From Microbacteriaceae bacterium (lineage in GTDB: Bacteria; Actinomycetota; Actinomycetes; Actinomycetales; Microbacteriaceae): a stretch of 37,602 nucleotides of DNA. The DNA is taken from positions 1 through 37,602 of the forward strand of contig JAHEGB010000005.1 of assembly GCA_024645175.1 (NCBI GenBank), in the 5' to 3' direction. Numbering within the stretch: position 1 is the stretch's first letter; each line of letters starts with the position of its first letter. The position numbers were made by a program, and so were the translations under genes. Below are positions 1 through 7,002 of the stretch, piece by piece. Under the pieces are notes generated by a model, which saw only the letters and a program-made list of their open reading frames with translations, had not been told where the DNA came from and did no database searches.

Positions 1-31
1 TCGCGGTCTTTACGGCTGCATCTAATGCCAT
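1..31 (-). CDS. rpsO: 30S ribosomal protein S15, first codons only (partial)
   Basis: Only the first ten codons lie inside the window, reading MALDAAVKTA. This matches the usual start of actinobacterial S15, a small-subunit protein that binds 16S rRNA early in 30S assembly. The start is supported by a clear Shine-Dalgarno AAGGAG eight bases upstream of the ATG (plus-strand positions about 40-45). The position directly after ribF is the standard place for rpsO in this group, with pnp usually following. The identification rests on the short N-terminus plus gene order, so it is good but not certain. Confidence 0.8.
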   Translation of the reverse strand, partial: MALDAAVKTA

Positions 32-120
32 AGTTTTGCTCCTTCAGTTCTTGCTGCGCGGCGCCGAAAACGGGATGTTTTGGCTCTCTTGATCCGCGGC
101 CGATACACGGCAACCTGTCG

Positions 121-150
121 ATTCTAGAACAAAGCGGCAGCAGATGCCAG
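121..150 (-). promoter_or_regulatory. candidate rpsO promoter
   Basis: Read on the minus strand, CTGGCA (145-150) and TAGAAT (121-126) are separated by 18 bases, a reasonable -35/-10 pair. The predicted transcript would start near 115 and have a leader of about 85 bases before the rpsO ATG. The position just behind the ribF stop would let rpsO be transcribed independently of ribF. S15 commonly controls its own mRNA leader in other bacteria; whether this leader folds for that is not resolved here. Confidence 0.4.
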
Positions 151-156
151 CCCGGA

Positions 157-1095
157 TTAGTGGTTTTCGAGCTTGAGGCTCACTCGAATCTTGGCGATAT
201 CGCGATTTATCTCTTCGACCAGGTCTTCTACCCCGTTGAACTTGGCCGCCGGGCGAATGAACTCGACATATTCGAGATTCACGATCTTGTCGTAGAGATC
301 GAGGTCTTTGCGGTCGAGAACAAAGGCCTCGGCAAGTCTCGGAACTGCTTGAAAAGTCTCGTTGATGCCGATCGAAATCGCCGTCGGCAGCTTTTGGCCA
401 TCGACGTGCATCCAGCCGGCATAGACGCCGTCAAGCGGAAGGTAGCCCTCGCAGTCGCGGGCAATGTTTGCTGTCGGAAACCCGATGGTGCGACCAATCT
501 TGAGGCCATGTTCGACCTTGCCGGTGGTCACGTGCGAGCGACCTAGCAAGCGCTCCGCCCCGGCAATGTCACCGGCGTCGAGTCGTTCGCGAACGCGAGT
601 TGCCGAGACCACCTTTGAGTCAATTTCAAATGGGGCGAGTTCTTTGAACCTAAACGAATACTTCTCTGCCAGTTGCGCCAACAGTTCGCAGGTGCCTTCA
701 CCATTTGCACCGAAGCGGAATCCGTGGCCAACAATCACAAATTTGGCATTCAACTTGTCTACCAAAATCGACTTGACGAATTCTTCTGGTGAGAGATTTG
801 CAAGTGCGTCATCAAATTCGAGCGTCACTAGAACATCGACGCCAGCTTGGGCCAAGTGAAAACGCTTTTGCTTTTGACCAATAATTGCCTGCGGTGCGCT
901 GCCCGGCTGCAGCGTGCTCAGCGGGTGGCGATCGAAAGTGACAACTACAGAACTAAGGTCGTGTTCTTCTGCGGTCTCTAGCAACTCGTGAAGCAAAAAC
1001 TGGTGCCCAAGGTGCACTGCGTCAAACTTGCCGATGGTTAGAGCGGTGCCACCCAGGTCTTTCGACAAGTCATTTAGTGAATCGAACTCGAGCAT
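157..1095 (-). CDS. ribF: bifunctional riboflavin kinase / FAD synthetase
   Basis: The 312-residue protein has the normal length for RibF, which phosphorylates riboflavin to FMN and adenylates FMN to FAD in the cytoplasm. The N-terminal adenylyltransferase domain shows the nucleotide-binding segment GKFDAVHLGH (22-31), where most homologues have FDGVH. It also has the VSATRVR segment (163-169), equivalent to the ISSTxIR motif. The C-terminal kinase domain carries GRTIGFPTAN (201-210). There is no Shine-Dalgarno. A TAGAAT hexamer ends seven bases before the ATG, so the mRNA is probably leaderless. That hexamer overlaps the stop codon of the upstream membrane-protein gene. ribF followed by rpsO is the conserved actinobacterial order. 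Confidence 0.95.
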   Translation of the reverse strand: MLEFDSLNDLSKDLGGTALTIGKFDAVHLGHQFLLHELLETAEEHDLSSVVVTFDRHPLSTLQPGSAPQAIIGQKQKRFHLAQAGVDVLVTLEFDDALANLSPEEFVKSILVDKLNAKFVIVGHGFRFGANGEGTCELLAQLAEKYSFRFKELAPFEIDSKVVSATRVRERLDAGDIAGAERLLGRSHVTTGKVEHGLKIGRTIGFPTANIARDCEGYLPLDGVYAGWMHVDGQKLPTAISIGINETFQAVPRLAEAFVLDRKDLDLYDKIVNLEYVEFIRPAAKFNGVEDLVEEINRDIAKIRVSLKLENH

Positions 1096-1102
1096 GTTTG
1101 AA

Positions 1103-1108
1103 ATTCTA
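1103..1108 (-). promoter_or_regulatory. -10 hexamer for leaderless ribF
   Basis: TAGAAT on the minus strand, with seven bases (TTCAAAC) between it and the ribF ATG, so transcription would begin at or next to the start codon. The TAG of the hexamer is also the stop codon of the gene upstream. No convincing -35 box is visible, which is common in actinobacterial promoters. Confidence 0.5.
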
Positions 1109-1501
1109 TTTATCTGTTCGACGCTTATTTAGCCAAAGCAAACCGAAAATCGGAAGCACAAGTGGCAGGCAGGCATAGTTCAAGCCGTACCAAGACCAGA
1201 CCGACGGGTGCTGAAATGCATGCGGCATAACCAGGCTCAATGTGCCAACAACCAATACACCGACCAACTCAAATAGCACTGCGGCCTTTGCTACCCTGGA
1301 CGACTTCTCCGAGGTTCTGGCAAGAGCGACAGCCGCAACTATGTAGATAACTGCGCTAAGCGCCGAGAGCGAGTAGGCCAACGGAGCATCTTCAAATTTG
1401 GTTGCCAACTGGTAGCTCGCGCGAGCCGTCGCCGAAATCGCGAAGATGGCATAGACGGCAATAAGTAGTGTTCCGATGCCGCGGTTGGGTTTTGAGCTCA
1501 C
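1106..1501 (-). CDS. small four-helix membrane protein conserved next to ribF
   Basis: A 131-residue integral membrane protein with four hydrophobic stretches, at about 10-28, 42-62, 73-91 and 104-124, and a basic C-terminal tail (NKRRTDK). I recognise it only as an uncharacterised protein often found between truB and ribF in Microbacteriaceae (from memory, not a search). The start is GTG at 1499-1501. TAGGCT lies six bases upstream and no Shine-Dalgarno is present, which suggests a leaderless transcript. Its stop codon is part of the presumed ribF -10 box. The role is unknown; no enzyme motif is visible. Confidence 0.75.
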   Translation of the reverse strand: MSSKPNRGIGTLLIAVYAIFAISATARASYQLATKFEDAPLAYSLSALSAVIYIVAAVALARTSEKSSRVAKAAVLFELVGVLVVGTLSLVMPHAFQHPSVWSWYGLNYACLPLVLPIFGLLWLNKRRTDK

Positions 1502-1507
1502 CCGACT

Positions 1508-1513
1508 AGCCTA
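1508..1513 (-). promoter_or_regulatory. -10 hexamer for the leaderless membrane-protein gene
   Basis: TAGGCT on the minus strand lies six bases before the GTG start at 1501, in the 24-base gap after the pstS-like gene. It implies that the membrane protein and ribF can be transcribed independently of the phosphate genes. Confidence 0.45.
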
Positions 1514-1525
1514 AGCGAGCGTTCG

Positions 1526-2560
1526 CTAGTTGCCCTCTGGTGCAAGCGATGGCATCGGCAGGCCAACCGAAACGGCAGCCAAAGCTTCTACTCGCAAAGT
1601 TTCAGGCAGCGCGATCATGGTCGTGAGCCCGAGCGAGCCTTGGCTGTCTTGGCGAAGCAGGTAGCGCGCAGCCGCCCTGGTCTTTAGCGAGTCAACGCCG
1701 CAGAGACGCATGTTCGTGATCGAGACGGCCTGGTATGGGTTCGGCGCAACGTCGATTCCTACAGGAGCAATCGGCTTTGACTTCGCGTCAAAAGTCAGTT
1801 CGATCGAACCGGCATTGTTCTTGATTTTGAACTGGGTTGCTCCGGTCGAAATAGTGCTCATGTCAGGAACCACGAGGTCTTTCTCAACATTCGAGCCTGC
1901 GACAATTCCGACCATGGTGATGCCGATAGCGGTTGCCTTTGAATATGTAGTGAGCACGAGCGATCCTGCATCAAGCGAGTCGATTGCAGTGTTGCCACCG
2001 GCAAACGCAACATCGTGCTTCGCGAGGCGACTCAACCAGTCGGTCATCGGTTTTGCAGATTCTGCAGAAAGTAGGCTGCCGTAGCTAATTGGCAAATCGG
2101 GCATTTCGAATCCCGGATTCAACTCGGCCAGAAGCGAGTCATTCCAGTTTGAGATTTCGCCCTTGAAAATTTGCTCGAGTGCCGTGGCGTTTAGGTTCAC
2201 ATTCGAAATGCCATCAAGGTTTGCCGTGAAGACCACCGCATCGGCTGCGAACGGAACAGTCGAGTACGCGACGCAACTTGCATCGATAGGGTCGCCAATT
2301 TGAAGTTCTACCTGAGCACTAGGTTCGGCGGCTGGGCTGATGCTCATGCCTTCGCAGTTTGCTGCGACAGACGTTTGCCAATCGACTGCGACTGCAGCAA
2401 TCTCTTCTGGTGCTGAAAGTTGGGTGTCACCGAGCTCGCAGGTGTATGTCTGTTCTGCGAGAGTCGCAAGAACCTCGGGTGGCATCGGCGGGTTGCAAGC
2501 ACTGAGCGACAACATGCCGGCAATAACCAAGGCGAAGGTCTTAGCTGATCTCGAAAACAT
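1526..2560 (-). CDS. PstS-like substrate-binding lipoprotein, degenerate
   Basis: The 344-residue protein has a lipoprotein signal peptide with lipobox LSAC (Cys22), so it should be tethered to the outer face of the membrane. The segment SNWNDSLLAELNPGF matches the W-N-D-x-x-I-x-x-LNPG region of PstS-type phosphate-binding proteins, and length and position agree. The two phosphate-contact loops of PstS are not recognisable. In place of RSGSSGTT it has a YGSLLSAES stretch, and no equivalent of the N-terminal GGSSF loop is visible. It follows pstS by 75 bases with a stem-loop in between. A short Shine-Dalgarno (AAGGG) precedes the ATG. It may bind another ligand, act as a membrane adaptor for the unanchored PstS, or be decaying. 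Confidence 0.7.
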   Translation of the reverse strand: MFSRSAKTFALVIAGMLSLSACNPPMPPEVLATLAEQTYTCELGDTQLSAPEEIAAVAVDWQTSVAANCEGMSISPAAEPSAQVELQIGDPIDASCVAYSTVPFAADAVVFTANLDGISNVNLNATALEQIFKGEISNWNDSLLAELNPGFEMPDLPISYGSLLSAESAKPMTDWLSRLAKHDVAFAGGNTAIDSLDAGSLVLTTYSKATAIGITMVGIVAGSNVEKDLVVPDMSTISTGATQFKIKNNAGSIELTFDAKSKPIAPVGIDVAPNPYQAVSITNMRLCGVDSLKTRAAARYLLRQDSQGSLGLTTMIALPETLRVEALAAVSVGLPMPSLAPEGN

Positions 2561-2588
2561 GTTTAGCCCTTAACTAGTGAATGAGTTC

Positions 2589-2614
2589 TGGGGTGCCGAC
2601 ATGCCGGCACCCCA
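2589..2614 (-). terminator. stem-loop between pstS and the pstS-like gene
   Basis: A perfect 10-bp stem (2589-2598 with 2605-2614) closes a six-base loop. No U-run follows on the minus strand, so a full intrinsic terminator is unlikely. It better fits partial termination or protection of the pstS mRNA 3' end, giving more PstS than the downstream lipoprotein. Confidence 0.55.
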
Positions 2615-2635
2615 AAACCCTAACTCAACTTTTTG

Positions 2636-3652
2636 TTACTTTACGGTTGCAACAAGTGCCAAGGCCTTAGCCTTTAGCGATGCTGCGAGTGGTGCGTAGT
2701 TCAGCGCCGGGCCCTTTGCAGGTGCGCAGCTGTTGATTACGTAGGTCAAGAACTTCTTGATTGCTACACCCTTTGCTCCGCCCTTAGCAGTTGGTGCCAA
2801 CGCGTAGGTCACTAGCGATGCGTTGTAGCCACCGGCAACGTTCTTCTTGTAGTCGATGTCAAGAATTCCGTTTGGCAGAACCTTCTGCGCAGCCAAGAAC
2901 TTTGAAGCTGATGCGACAGTTGGCTTCACGAAAGCACCTGAAGGGTTGCGAAGAGCTGCGAATGGTAGGCCCTTCGAGGCAGCGTCTGAAAGGTCAGCGT
3001 AGCCAATCGAGTTCGGGGTTGAAGTAACGGTGGTTACAACAGCCTGTGCATTTGATGCACTGATGCCGACCGGAGTCGACTGAGCTGATGCGGTTGCCCA
3101 GGTTCCGCTGTCTTTGTAGCCAGAAGCACCGTTGCCACGCAAGAAGTTTGCGAGGTTCTGAGTGGTGCCTGATGATCCCGAGCGATAGACAACGTTGATT
3201 GCCTTGTTTGGCAATGCAGCCTTAGGGTTTAGCGCTTTGATCTCATCGTCGTTCCACATTGTGTAACGACCGTTCAAGATTCCACCTAGAACCTTTGCAG
3301 AAAGGTTTAGTGAGGTGACGCCGTCAACCTTGAAAACGATTGCGATTGGGCCACCGATTAGCGGAACGTAAGTAAATGACTCTGGCTTCTTGTCGGTTGC
3401 AGCATAAGGAGCATCGGTTGCGCCGAAGTCGTAGGTGCCCGAGGTGAAGTTGTTGCGACCAGTACCTGATCCAACTGAGGCATATGTGATCTTGTCAGCG
3501 GTGTAGCTAGCTGCACAGGTCTGCAAAATGTTTGCAGCGAATGATGAACCACCTGCGGTGATGTTCTCAGCTGCGTTAGCTGCTGGGCCAACCAAAGCTA
3601 CGGTTGCGACCAAAGCTGACACTGTTGCGATTGCGTTCAGTGAACGGCGCAT
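2636..3652 (-). CDS. pstS: phosphate ABC transporter substrate-binding protein
   Basis: The 338-residue protein binds inorganic phosphate outside the cell and delivers it to PstCA. It has a Sec-type signal peptide (about 1-27, ending PAANA) with no lipobox cysteine, so as drawn it would be secreted without a lipid anchor. Phosphate-contact loops are visible: ITAGGSSFAAN near the mature N-terminus, SVGSGTGRNNF near 60-70, and RSGSSGTTQN in the middle of the chain. Two cysteines, one after ILQT and one in INSCAP near the C-terminus, could form a disulfide. The ATG has a strong Shine-Dalgarno AAGGAG. pstS lies last, after pstC, pstA and pstB, not first as is usual, and has its own upstream regulatory region. 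Confidence 0.93.
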   Translation of the reverse strand: MRRSLNAIATVSALVATVALVGPAANAAENITAGGSSFAANILQTCAASYTADKITYASVGSGTGRNNFTSGTYDFGATDAPYAATDKKPESFTYVPLIGGPIAIVFKVDGVTSLNLSAKVLGGILNGRYTMWNDDEIKALNPKAALPNKAINVVYRSGSSGTTQNLANFLRGNGASGYKDSGTWATASAQSTPVGISASNAQAVVTTVTSTPNSIGYADLSDAASKGLPFAALRNPSGAFVKPTVASASKFLAAQKVLPNGILDIDYKKNVAGGYNASLVTYALAPTAKGGAKGVAIKKFLTYVINSCAPAKGPALNYAPLAASLKAKALALVATVK

Positions 3653-3691
3653 TTATTCTCCTTGTTAGTTTTCTATGTCTTGTTGACAAGT

Positions 3692-3714
3692 TCAGTAAAT
3701 TACCCGCAGGTTAA
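3692..3714 (-). promoter_or_regulatory. 23-base element upstream of pstS, shared with pstC
   Basis: The minus-strand element starts TTAACCT and ends CTGA. It matches an equal-length element at 6612-6634 upstream of pstC at 16 of 23 positions, with both ends conserved. It lies about 40 bases before the pstS ATG. It is a candidate binding site for a PhoP/RegX3-type phosphate regulator. Confidence 0.5.
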
Positions 3715-3740
3715 CTTGGTGTTCTGGCTATCTTTCATTG

Positions 3741-3773
3741 AATGAACTTTTAGGTGAACATTCGGTGTTAACC
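3741..3773 (-). promoter_or_regulatory. Pho-box-like direct repeats between pstB and pstS
   Basis: On the minus strand GTTCACC (3753-3759) and GTTCATT (3741-3747) are direct repeats 12 bases apart. A looser GTTAACA copy lies 13 bases further upstream, overlapping the pstB stop codon. GTTCA-type direct repeats are the hallmark of actinobacterial PHO boxes, for example those of Streptomyces PhoP with an 11-base period. The 12-base period here is slightly off. Confidence 0.5.
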
Positions 3774-4535
3774 GAAGTGCCCGTTTACATAGTCATTTGT
3801 GCGCAAGTCGATTGGCTGGTTGAATACCTGCTCGGTCGAGCCGAACTCAACCACCTGACCCGGGTTTCCGTCTTCAGCCAAGAAGAAAGCGGTGCGCGAT
3901 GAAACGCGCTGAGCCTGCTGCATGTTGTGGGTCACGATGACGATTGTCATGTCTTCGCTTAGCTCGAGAATTGTCTCTTCGATGCGGCGGGTAGAGCCAG
4001 GGTCGAGAGCCGAGCAAGGCTCATCCATGAGAAGAATCTCTGGCTCCATGGCAAGCGAACGGGCAATGCAAAGGCGCTGCTGCTGACCACCCGAAAGTGA
4101 GATAGCAGGGTCGCCAAGGCGGTCTTTAACTTCGTTCCAGATCGAGGCGCGGCGAAGAGCCGTTTCAACCAGTCCGTCTGCATCAGAGGTTTTGCGGTTC
4201 GAAAGCTTCAAACCCGAGAGCACGTTTTCTTTGATAGACATCGTCGGAAACGGGTTCGGCTTCTGAAAAACCATGCCGACACGAAGGCGAACCTCGACCG
4301 GGTCGACGCCAGCGTCATAAATGTCGCGACCATCAAGCACAACCTTGCCGGCAAGCCCTGCGCCAGGAATCAGCTCGTGCATGCGGTTGAGAGTGCGAAT
4401 GAAGGTCGACTTGCCGCAGCCAGAAGGCCCGATCAGCGCGGTTACTTCATTCTTCGGAAACACCAAGTTGACGTCTTTTAGTACGTGACGCTGACCGAAC
4501 CAGACGTTGACGTTTTCAGCCGATAGATTTGCCAT
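3768..4535 (-). CDS. pstB: phosphate ABC transporter ATP-binding protein
   Basis: The 255-residue ATPase energises phosphate import by PstCA. All ABC motifs are present: Walker [10 protein letters not shown] (36-44), signature LSGGQQQR (147-154), Walker B ILLMDE (167-172) and the switch histidine in VTHNM (His203). The PstB-specific stretch [13 protein letters not shown] follows the Q-loop. It begins immediately after the pstA stop with no gap, so the two are translationally linked. The stop codon lies inside the repeat cluster upstream of pstS. No phoU gene is found nearby. Confidence 0.96.
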   Translation of the reverse strand: MANLSAENVNVWFGQRHVLKDVNLVFPKNEVTALIGPSGCGKSTFIRTLNRMHELIPGAGLAGKVVLDGRDIYDAGVDPVEVRLRVGMVFQKPNPFPTMSIKENVLSGLKLSNRKTSDADGLVETALRRASIWNEVKDRLGDPAISLSGGQQQRLCIARSLAMEPEILLMDEPCSALDPGSTRRIEETILELSEDMTIVIVTHNMQQAQRVSSRTAFFLAEDGNPGQVVEFGSTEQVFNQPIDLRTNDYVNGHFG

Positions 4536-5612
4536 TTATTTGACCTTCTTCGAGGTTTTCTTTTTGCGAGTGATGACACGAGCGCTGACGAATAGCACAG
4601 CAACCAAAATCAGAATGACTAACGCCGCTCCCCAAGCTCGCTGAATCGAGGTGTCGTAACCATACGCGGTGAATTGGTAAAGATAAGTCGGAAGCGTTGC
4701 GATAGGTCCGTTGAAGACGTTGTAGTTCGTCGAGTTCGCGGCAAAAGTTGTAATTACTAGCGGCGCAGTCTCACCAATAATTCGAGCGATTCCAAGAAGC
4801 ACTGCGGTGATCAATCCAGACTTGGCTGCTGGCATTGTGACTATCCAGAATGCTCGCCAGGCAGGTGCACCAAGAGCGAGAGCTCCATTTCGCAACTCCT
4901 GTGGCACCAAGAAAAGCGATTCTTCGGCAACGCGGGTCACGGTTGGCAACATCAACGGAATCAGCGCGAGCGAACCAGCCCAGCCGACGTACTGAGTGAT
5001 TCCTGAAGCAATGAATAGCGCGTAGATAAACAAACCTGACACCACTGAAGGAAGACCACTCATTGCCTGAATTAGCGTGCGCACGACGCTGCGGCTGCGG
5101 CCACGAGTTTCAGTGAGGTAAATCGCTGTTGCAATGCCGAGCGGAACCGTCACGACTGTCGAGAGCAGCACAACCAAGAGCGTTCCGATAATTGCGTGGC
5201 CAACGCCACCATATTCGAGAGAGGTAGTTGGCGAAATGTAGACATTGTTCTGGGTGAAGAACTGCCACGAAATCGCCTTTGCGCCAGATTCAATCACTGA
5301 CCAGACAACCGAAACCAGCAAGACAAAGACCGTCGCGGCAAAGAAAATTATGAAAATCTGCAGAATGGCGTCTGACTGACCGCGCTTGCCCGAAATGCGT
5401 CGACCTGCAATAACGCCAAGCACAAGCTGCACCGGCAAGAAGACGAACAACAGTGCCAGCTCAAATCTGAGACCTAGCACCATTGCCAGCGCACCGAAAG
5501 CGGCAGGCGCAACCGAGGCCACGATCAGCATCAGTCTGCTCGCTGGCGCAACGCGCTTCCAGGGCTCGGCCGTGGCTGGTCGAGCAACCGGTGCCGTGAT
5601 TACTTTCTCCAT
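4536..5612 (-). CDS. pstA: phosphate ABC transporter permease PstA
   Basis: A 358-residue membrane permease, one half of the phosphate channel. It has an extended N-terminus with two extra hydrophobic segments (about 28-50 and 52-70), as is common in actinobacterial PstA. A conserved permease core follows, with GLPSVVSGLFIYALF and a cytoplasmic EAA-type loop (NGALALGAPAWRAFWIVTMP) that contacts PstB. The C-terminus is strongly basic (RKKKTSKKVK). The start overlaps the end of pstC by 13 bases, indicating a single operon. Confidence 0.93.
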   Translation of the reverse strand: MEKVITAPVARPATAEPWKRVAPASRLMLIVASVAPAAFGALAMVLGLRFELALLFVFLPVQLVLGVIAGRRISGKRGQSDAILQIFIIFFAATVFVLLVSVVWSVIESGAKAISWQFFTQNNVYISPTTSLEYGGVGHAIIGTLLVVLLSTVVTVPLGIATAIYLTETRGRSRSVVRTLIQAMSGLPSVVSGLFIYALFIASGITQYVGWAGSLALIPLMLPTVTRVAEESLFLVPQELRNGALALGAPAWRAFWIVTMPAAKSGLITAVLLGIARIIGETAPLVITTFAANSTNYNVFNGPIATLPTYLYQFTAYGYDTSIQRAWGAALVILILVAVLFVSARVITRKKKTSKKVK

Positions 5613-6574
5613 GGTTGAGCCTTTGCAACGATGTATGAAGCAAGCATGTTTACGAACAGGGTGACCAAGAACAGAACGACACCGGCGGCCATCAAACCAG
5701 AGACCTCGGCCGTGCTTGCCTCGCCAAACTTCGACATGATCATCGATGCAACCGAGCCACCCTTAGGTTCGAGAATGTTGAAGATGTTGATGTCAAAGAT
5801 CAAATTCAAAACGAAATAGATTGCAACGGTCTCACCTAGTGCACGACCAAGACCAAGAAGCACGCCACCGACAATTCCGCCGGCTGCAGTTGGAAGAATC
5901 ACTCTTCTAAAAGTTGACCATCGTCCCGCGCCAAGTGCAAGCGATGCACTGATTAGTTCGCGGTCTAGCTGGCTGAAAATTTCACGGGTGATCGAAGCGA
6001 TGATAGGCACAATCATTACGGCAACAACCCAAGATGCGATGAATGGCGAACGCAAGAAGTTGTCTCCCGAGTTAGCAAAAATAGGAATGAAGCCGAGAGC
6101 GTCGTGCAACATCTTTGCCCAATCGGCTGCTACCGGAGAAAAGACGAGCAGACCCCAAAGACCAAGAACAATCGAAGGCAAAGCTGCGAGCAAGTCAACG
6201 AGAACGCTTACCGAAGAGCCAAGCTTCTTGCCCGCCATGAAAACGATGAAGTATGCGATCGAGATCGCCATTGGCACGGCAAGCATGACACCGAGAATCG
6301 AAAGCAAAATTGAACCCCATAGCATCGGGCCAATTTGCATCACGATTGGTTCGACGCTGGTGTTCCAAGTTGAACCGAAGACAAAGCCGATGCCCTGAGA
6401 TTCAAAGGCAGGCCAGGCACGAATGCCCAAGAAGATAAGAATCAGCGAAACCAAGACGATTGATGAATTGGCCGCGATTGTCGAAACCCTGTAGAAAATG
6501 CGATCGGCTTTGGCAAAAGGCTTAGCCCTCAACGACCGGCGCTCAGGCGCAGCAGTAGTTTCGTTTTGGCTCAT
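5600..6574 (-). CDS. pstC: phosphate ABC transporter permease PstC
   Basis: A 324-residue permease with about six transmembrane helices that pairs with PstA. Typical PstC features are LLAALPSIVLGLWGL and the EAA-type loop SASLALGAGRWSTFRRVILP. It is the first gene of the pst cluster. No Shine-Dalgarno is visible. A CAAGAT hexamer lies six bases before the ATG (plus-strand 6581-6586), so translation may be leaderless. The 23-base element shared with the pstS upstream region lies 25 bases beyond that hexamer, a sensible place for an activator site. Confidence 0.94.
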   Translation of the reverse strand: MSQNETTAAPERRSLRAKPFAKADRIFYRVSTIAANSSIVLVSLILIFLGIRAWPAFESQGIGFVFGSTWNTSVEPIVMQIGPMLWGSILLSILGVMLAVPMAISIAYFIVFMAGKKLGSSVSVLVDLLAALPSIVLGLWGLLVFSPVAADWAKMLHDALGFIPIFANSGDNFLRSPFIASWVVAVMIVPIIASITREIFSQLDRELISASLALGAGRWSTFRRVILPTAAGGIVGGVLLGLGRALGETVAIYFVLNLIFDINIFNILEPKGGSVASMIMSKFGEASTAEVSGLMAAGVVLFLVTLFVNMLASYIVAKAQPWRK

Positions 6575-6611
6575 GGCTAAATCTTGCGAGCGCCACGTGA
6601 AGAGAACCTAG

Positions 6612-6634
6612 TCAGAAAGTAAACGCAAGGTTAA
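6612..6634 (-). promoter_or_regulatory. 23-base element upstream of pstC, shared with pstS
   Basis: On the minus strand it begins TTAACCT and ends CTGA, matching 16 of 23 bases of the element at 3692-3714. Internally ATTAACC and GTTTACT recur with an 11-base period, the spacing of Streptomyces-type PHO boxes. It is a likely phosphate-regulation site for the pst operon. Confidence 0.5.
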
Positions 6635-6642
6635 TTCGCTTG

Positions 6643-7002
6643 CTAGCCGAACCAGATTTGCTGCATTCTGGCCAGCATTATGGCGACGGTGGCTGCCGCG
6701 ACAGCCAAAACCATGGTCGACCAGCGGTTTCGCTCTACCAGGGCCCAAAATCCTGCAGCCATGGGAATCATCATGGCGACAATCAGGTATCCGAAGAACT
6801 CGATGGTGTCTGTCTTCGCACGCGCTCCCCCGACGGCCAGGCTGATGCTTACGACTAACTGGACCAATAATCCCAGCTCAACAAGCCCCAAGGCCGAAAG
6901 CGACACCAAACTCGGCTTTCGCTTTGCAAGTGACAACACAAAAACAAACACCGATGCAAGACCAGCAACTGCGTACTGCAGATTCAGAAGCCAACTAATC
7001 AT
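6643..7002 (-). CDS. small four-helix membrane protein downstream of truB
   Basis: A 119-residue membrane protein of unknown function with hydrophobic stretches at about 10-26, 33-56, 69-87 and 95-111. I chose the ATG at 7000-7002 (MISWLL), whose ATGATTAG sequence overlaps the truB stop and gives translational coupling. A longer reading frame upstream would run inside truB and is not credible. It ends just upstream of the pstC promoter region. Together with the 131-residue membrane protein at 1106-1501 it brackets the pst cluster. No catalytic motif is seen. Confidence 0.7.
   Translation of the reverse strand: MISWLLNLQYAVAGLASVFVFVLSLAKRKPSLVSLSALGLVELGLLVQLVVSISLAVGGARAKTDTIEFFGYLIVAMMIPMAAGFWALVERNRWSTMVLAVAAATVAIMLARMQQIWFG

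Noticed and set aside
3683-3688. TTGACA on the plus strand as a -35 box upstream of pstS
   Set aside because: It points away from pstS into pstB antisense, and no -10 box follows on that strand.
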